From: Phenylobacterium soli
GTDB taxonomy: Bacteria > Pseudomonadota > Alphaproteobacteria > Caulobacterales > Caulobacteraceae
Direction of reading: 5' to 3'
Assembly: GCF_003254475.1 (NCBI RefSeq)
Contig: NZ_QFYQ01000001.1
Coordinates: 2,852,001 to 2,916,000 of the forward strand
Length of the DNA stretch: 64,000 bases
Part shown: piece by piece, positions 61,640 to 64,000 of the stretch
Layout: every line of letters begins with the position of its first letter
Numbering within the stretch: position 1 is the stretch's first letter
The notes under the pieces: generated by a model
Told to the model about the DNA's origin: nothing
Seen by the model: the letters and a program-made list of their open reading frames with translations, nothing else
Databases searched by the model: none
Program-made: the position numbers and the translations under genes

Positions 61640-62094
61640 GGAAACGGCCGGGTCTCGCCGGTGAGGGCGTAGCCGCGCCGCTGATACCAGGCGATCAGGG
61701 TGTCGCGGATCGAGACCACGGTCATGCGGATCCGCCTCGCCCCCGCCTGCGCGGCATAGGCCTCGGCGGCCTCCAGCAGCCAGCGCCCGAGCTGGCGGTC
61801 CTGGATGTCGGGCCGCACGGTGAGCATGCCGAGATACCAGGTCTCACCCTCGTCCACCGGCTCCAGCCACACCGTACCAAGCAGTTCGCCGCCAGGCGCA
61901 TCGCGGAGGGTCAGGAGGCGGGCGCCGGGCGTCGCGGCGAGATCGGCCGCCAGCGCCTCGGCATCGGTGCGCTGGCCGTCAATGTAGTCGGCCTCGGTGG
62001 TCCAGCCTTGGCGCGAGGTGTCGCCCCGGTAGGCCGAGTTCACCAGCGCCGCCACGGCGGGCAGCTCCTCCGCGGCGGCCGGATAGAGCTGCAT
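61567..62094 (-). CDS. GNAT family N-acetyltransferase
   Basis: A 175-residue acetyl-CoA-dependent acyltransferase. The motif A region appears as YLGMLTVRPDIQDRQLGRWL, with R/Q-x-x-G-x-(G/A) replaced by QDRQLG; AEAYAAQAGARRIRMTVV and YQRRGYALTG follow in the usual order. Substrate unknown. It is seven bases from ppdK and on the same strand, probably the last gene of that unit; its 3' end overlaps the methyltransferase gene on the other strand. Confidence 0.85.
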   Translation of the reverse strand: MQLYPAAAEELPAVAALVNSAYRGDTSRQGWTTEADYIDGQRTDAEALAADLAATPGARLLTLRDAPGGELLGTVWLEPVDEGETWYLGMLTVRPDIQDRQLGRWLLEAAEAYAAQAGARRIRMTVVSIRDTLIAWYQRRGYALTGETRPFPYEDERFGQPKRPDLRFVVLEKAL

Positions 62095-62100
62095 GCGGGC

Positions 62101-64000
62101 CTAGCGGTCCTTCTCGCGCTCGCCGATGGCCGACTGGGCGGCGGCCAGGCGCGCGATCGGCACGCGGTAGGCCGAGCAGCTCACGTAATCCAGGCCGACC
62201 TGTTCACAGAAGGCGATCGAGGCCGGATCGCCGCCGTGCTCACCGCAGATGCCGAGCTTGACGTCCGGACGCGCCGCCCGGCCGCGCTCGGCGGCGATGC
62301 GGATCAGGTCGCCCACGCCCTCGGTGTCGATGCTGACGAAGGGATCCTTCTCGAAGATGCCCTTCTCGATATAGGCGTTGAGGAACCGGCCGGAGTCGTC
62401 GCGGCTGATGCCGAAGGTCGTCTGGGTCAGGTCGTTGGTGCCGAAGGAGAAGAACTCGGCGTATTCGGCCAGGTCCCCGGCGCGGATGGCGGCGCGCGGC
62501 AGCTCGATCATGGTGCCGACCTTGTACTCGATCTGGCAGCCCTTCTCGGCGGTCACTTCCTTGGCCACGCGGTCGGTGAGTTCGCGGAGGAACTTCATCT
62601 CCTCACCCTTGGAGACCAGCGGGTGCATGATCTCCGGGATTGGCGCGGCCTTGCCGGAGGCGGCGATCTCGCAGGCGGCCTCGATGATGCCGCGGACCTG
62701 CATCTCGTAGATCTCGGGATAGGCGACGCCCAGGCGGCAACCGCGATGGCCGAGCATCGGGTTCACTTCGTGCAGCTCCTGCGCGCGGCGCAGCAGCTTG
62801 GCCGCGTCGAGGCCGGTGGCCTGGGCCACGGCCGCCACGTCTTCCTCGTTGTGCGGCAAGAACTCGTGGAGCGGCGGATCGAGCAGCCGGATGGTGACCG
62901 GCAGGCCCTCCATGATCTGGAAGAGCTCGACGAAGTCCTGGCGCTGCATCGGCAGGATCTTGGCCAGGGCCGCCTTCCGACCGGCGGTGTCGTCGGCGAG
63001 GATCATCTCACGAACGGCCGCGATCCGGTCCGGGTCGAAGAACATGTGCTCGGTGCGGCAAAGGCCGATGCCCTCGGCCCCGAACTGGCGGGCCGTCCTG
63101 GCGTCGAGCGAGGTCTCGGCGTTGGCGCGGACCTTCAGGCGGCGCACGCCGTCGGCCCAGCCCATCAGGGTGGCGAAGTCGCCGGAAAGCTCCGGTTCGA
63201 TCATCTTCACGGCACCGGCCAGCACCTCGCCGGTGGAACCGTCGATCGTGACGATCTCGCCTTCCTTGACGCTGCGGCCGCGGGCCCGGAACTCGCCCGA
63301 CTTCATGTCGATGTGAATCTCACCTGCGCCGGAGACGCAGGGCCGGCCCATGCCGCGGGCCACCACGGCCGCGTGGCTGGTCATGCCGCCGCGGGCGGTG
63401 ACGATGCCGCGGGCCGCGTCCATGCCGCGGATGTCCTCGGGCGAGGTCTCCTCGCGCACCAGGATGACCGCCTCGCCGGCGGAGCCGAGACGCTCGGCCT
63501 CCTCGGCGGTGAACACCACCTTGCCGGTGGCCGCGCCGGGCGAGGCCGGCAGGCCGTTGGCGATCACCTCGCGCGGGCTGCCCGGATCGATGGTGGGGTG
63601 CAGGAGCTGGTCGAGGCTGGCGGGCTCGACCCGCATGACCGCCTCTTCCCGGGTGATCAGGCCCTCGCTGGCGAGGTCGACGGCGACCTTTAGCGCGGCC
63701 TTGGCCGTGCGTTTCCCGTTGCGCGTCTGCAGCATGTACAGACGGCCCTTCTCCACCGTGAACTCGATGTCCTGCATGTCGCGATAGTGCTTCTCGAGCT
63801 TCTCGACGACGGACTTGAACTGGGCGAAGACCTCCGGCAGCGCCTCCTCCATGGAGGGCTGCTTCTCGCCCATCTCCTCCCGCGCGATCTTGGTCAGGGC
63901 CTGGGGCGTGCGGATGCCAGCGACCACGTCCTCGCCCTGGGCGTTGATCAGGAACTCGCCATAGAGGCGGTTCTCGCCGGTGGACGGATTGCGGGTGAAG
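62101..64000 (-). CDS. ppdK: Pyruvate, phosphate dikinase, C-terminal part
   Basis: The last 632 residues of PPDK, which makes phosphoenolpyruvate from pyruvate, ATP and phosphate; the N-terminal ATP-grasp part lies beyond the window edge. The phosphorylated His is in GGMTSHAAVVARGMG. The PEP/pyruvate barrel shows LCRTEHMFF, GHRGCRLGV, FGTNDLTQTTFG and the catalytic Cys in GLDYVSCSAYRVPIARL. Normal length to the C terminus. Its stop is followed by the GNAT gene on the same strand. Confidence 0.96.
   Translation of the reverse strand, partial: FTRNPSTGENRLYGEFLINAQGEDVVAGIRTPQALTKIAREEMGEKQPSMEEALPEVFAQFKSVVEKLEKHYRDMQDIEFTVEKGRLYMLQTRNGKRTAKAALKVAVDLASEGLITREEAVMRVEPASLDQLLHPTIDPGSPREVIANGLPASPGAATGKVVFTAEEAERLGSAGEAVILVREETSPEDIRGMDAARGIVTARGGMTSHAAVVARGMGRPCVSGAGEIHIDMKSGEFRARGRSVKEGEIVTIDGSTGEVLAGAVKMIEPELSGDFATLMGWADGVRRLKVRANAETSLDARTARQFGAEGIGLCRTEHMFFDPDRIAAVREMILADDTAGRKAALAKILPMQRQDFVELFQIMEGLPVTIRLLDPPLHEFLPHNEEDVAAVAQATGLDAAKLLRRAQELHEVNPMLGHRGCRLGVAYPEIYEMQVRGIIEAACEIAASGKAAPIPEIMHPLVSKGEEMKFLRELTDRVAKEVTAEKGCQIEYKVGTMIELPRAAIRAGDLAEYAEFFSFGTNDLTQTTFGISRDDSGRFLNAYIEKGIFEKDPFVSIDTEGVGDLIRIAAERGRAARPDVKLGICGEHGGDPASIAFCEQVGLDYVSCSAYRVPIARLAAAQSAIGEREKDR

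Overview
The window is GC-rich DNA from an alphaproteobacterium of the Caulobacteraceae, most likely Phenylobacterium or a close relative. The basis is the gene content: MipZ, FlbT/FlaF with a flagellin cluster, a SPOR-domain DD-carboxypeptidase, a phasin, alphaproteobacterial LexA boxes (GTTC-N7-GTTC), and housekeeping proteins that read like Caulobacter orthologues. The genus is inference from protein recognition only; no search was run.

Layout. 0-0.5 kb: end of clpA with a strong terminator. 0.8-3.4 kb: a tightly packed three-gene anti-phage island, made of a CD-NTase, a Cap15-type two-TM/beta-barrel effector and a PD-(D/E)XK nuclease-like protein. This is the most interesting system in the window. 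3.5-9.5 kb: small membrane, GST, HIT, FemAB-like, GDPD, RidA and phasin genes, including an orphan gene directly behind a LexA box. 9.7-13.4 kb: DD-carboxypeptidase, J-domain protein, mipZ and panC. 13.6-19.2 kb: two tandem secreted GH16 glucanases with RTX repeats. 19.2-24.4 kb: acyltransferase, pncB, enoyl-CoA hydratase and an ABC-2 exporter. 24.4-27 kb: minCDE with a small leader gene, and tRNA-Lys. 27-33.6 kb: tgt-queA, two cyclophilins and coaD. 33.7-36.5 kb: gyrA, with an alternating purine-pyrimidine palindrome upstream of it. 39-42 kb: a decayed mobile-element zone between two ssb genes, with integrase and transposase remnants. 43-49.5 kb: the flagellin cluster (FlaEY-like protein, divergent flagellin, FlaG, flagellin, FlaF, FlbT). 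49.7-62 kb: assorted metabolic and envelope genes, including an HD phosphohydrolase / protein phosphatase / NrtR-like operon. 62.1-64 kb: 3' part of ppdK, running off the window.

How the genes work together. Two division-site systems, MipZ and MinCDE, sit 12 kb apart, which is unusual because Caulobacter crescentus relies on MipZ alone. The flagellar genes form one coherent module of filament subunits plus the FlaF/FlbT pair that controls flagellin translation. SOS control is visible at ssb and probably at the orphan gene at 4.1 kb. The defence island and the 39-41.5 kb zone are the two stretches that look acquired; most of the rest reads as conserved chromosomal backbone.
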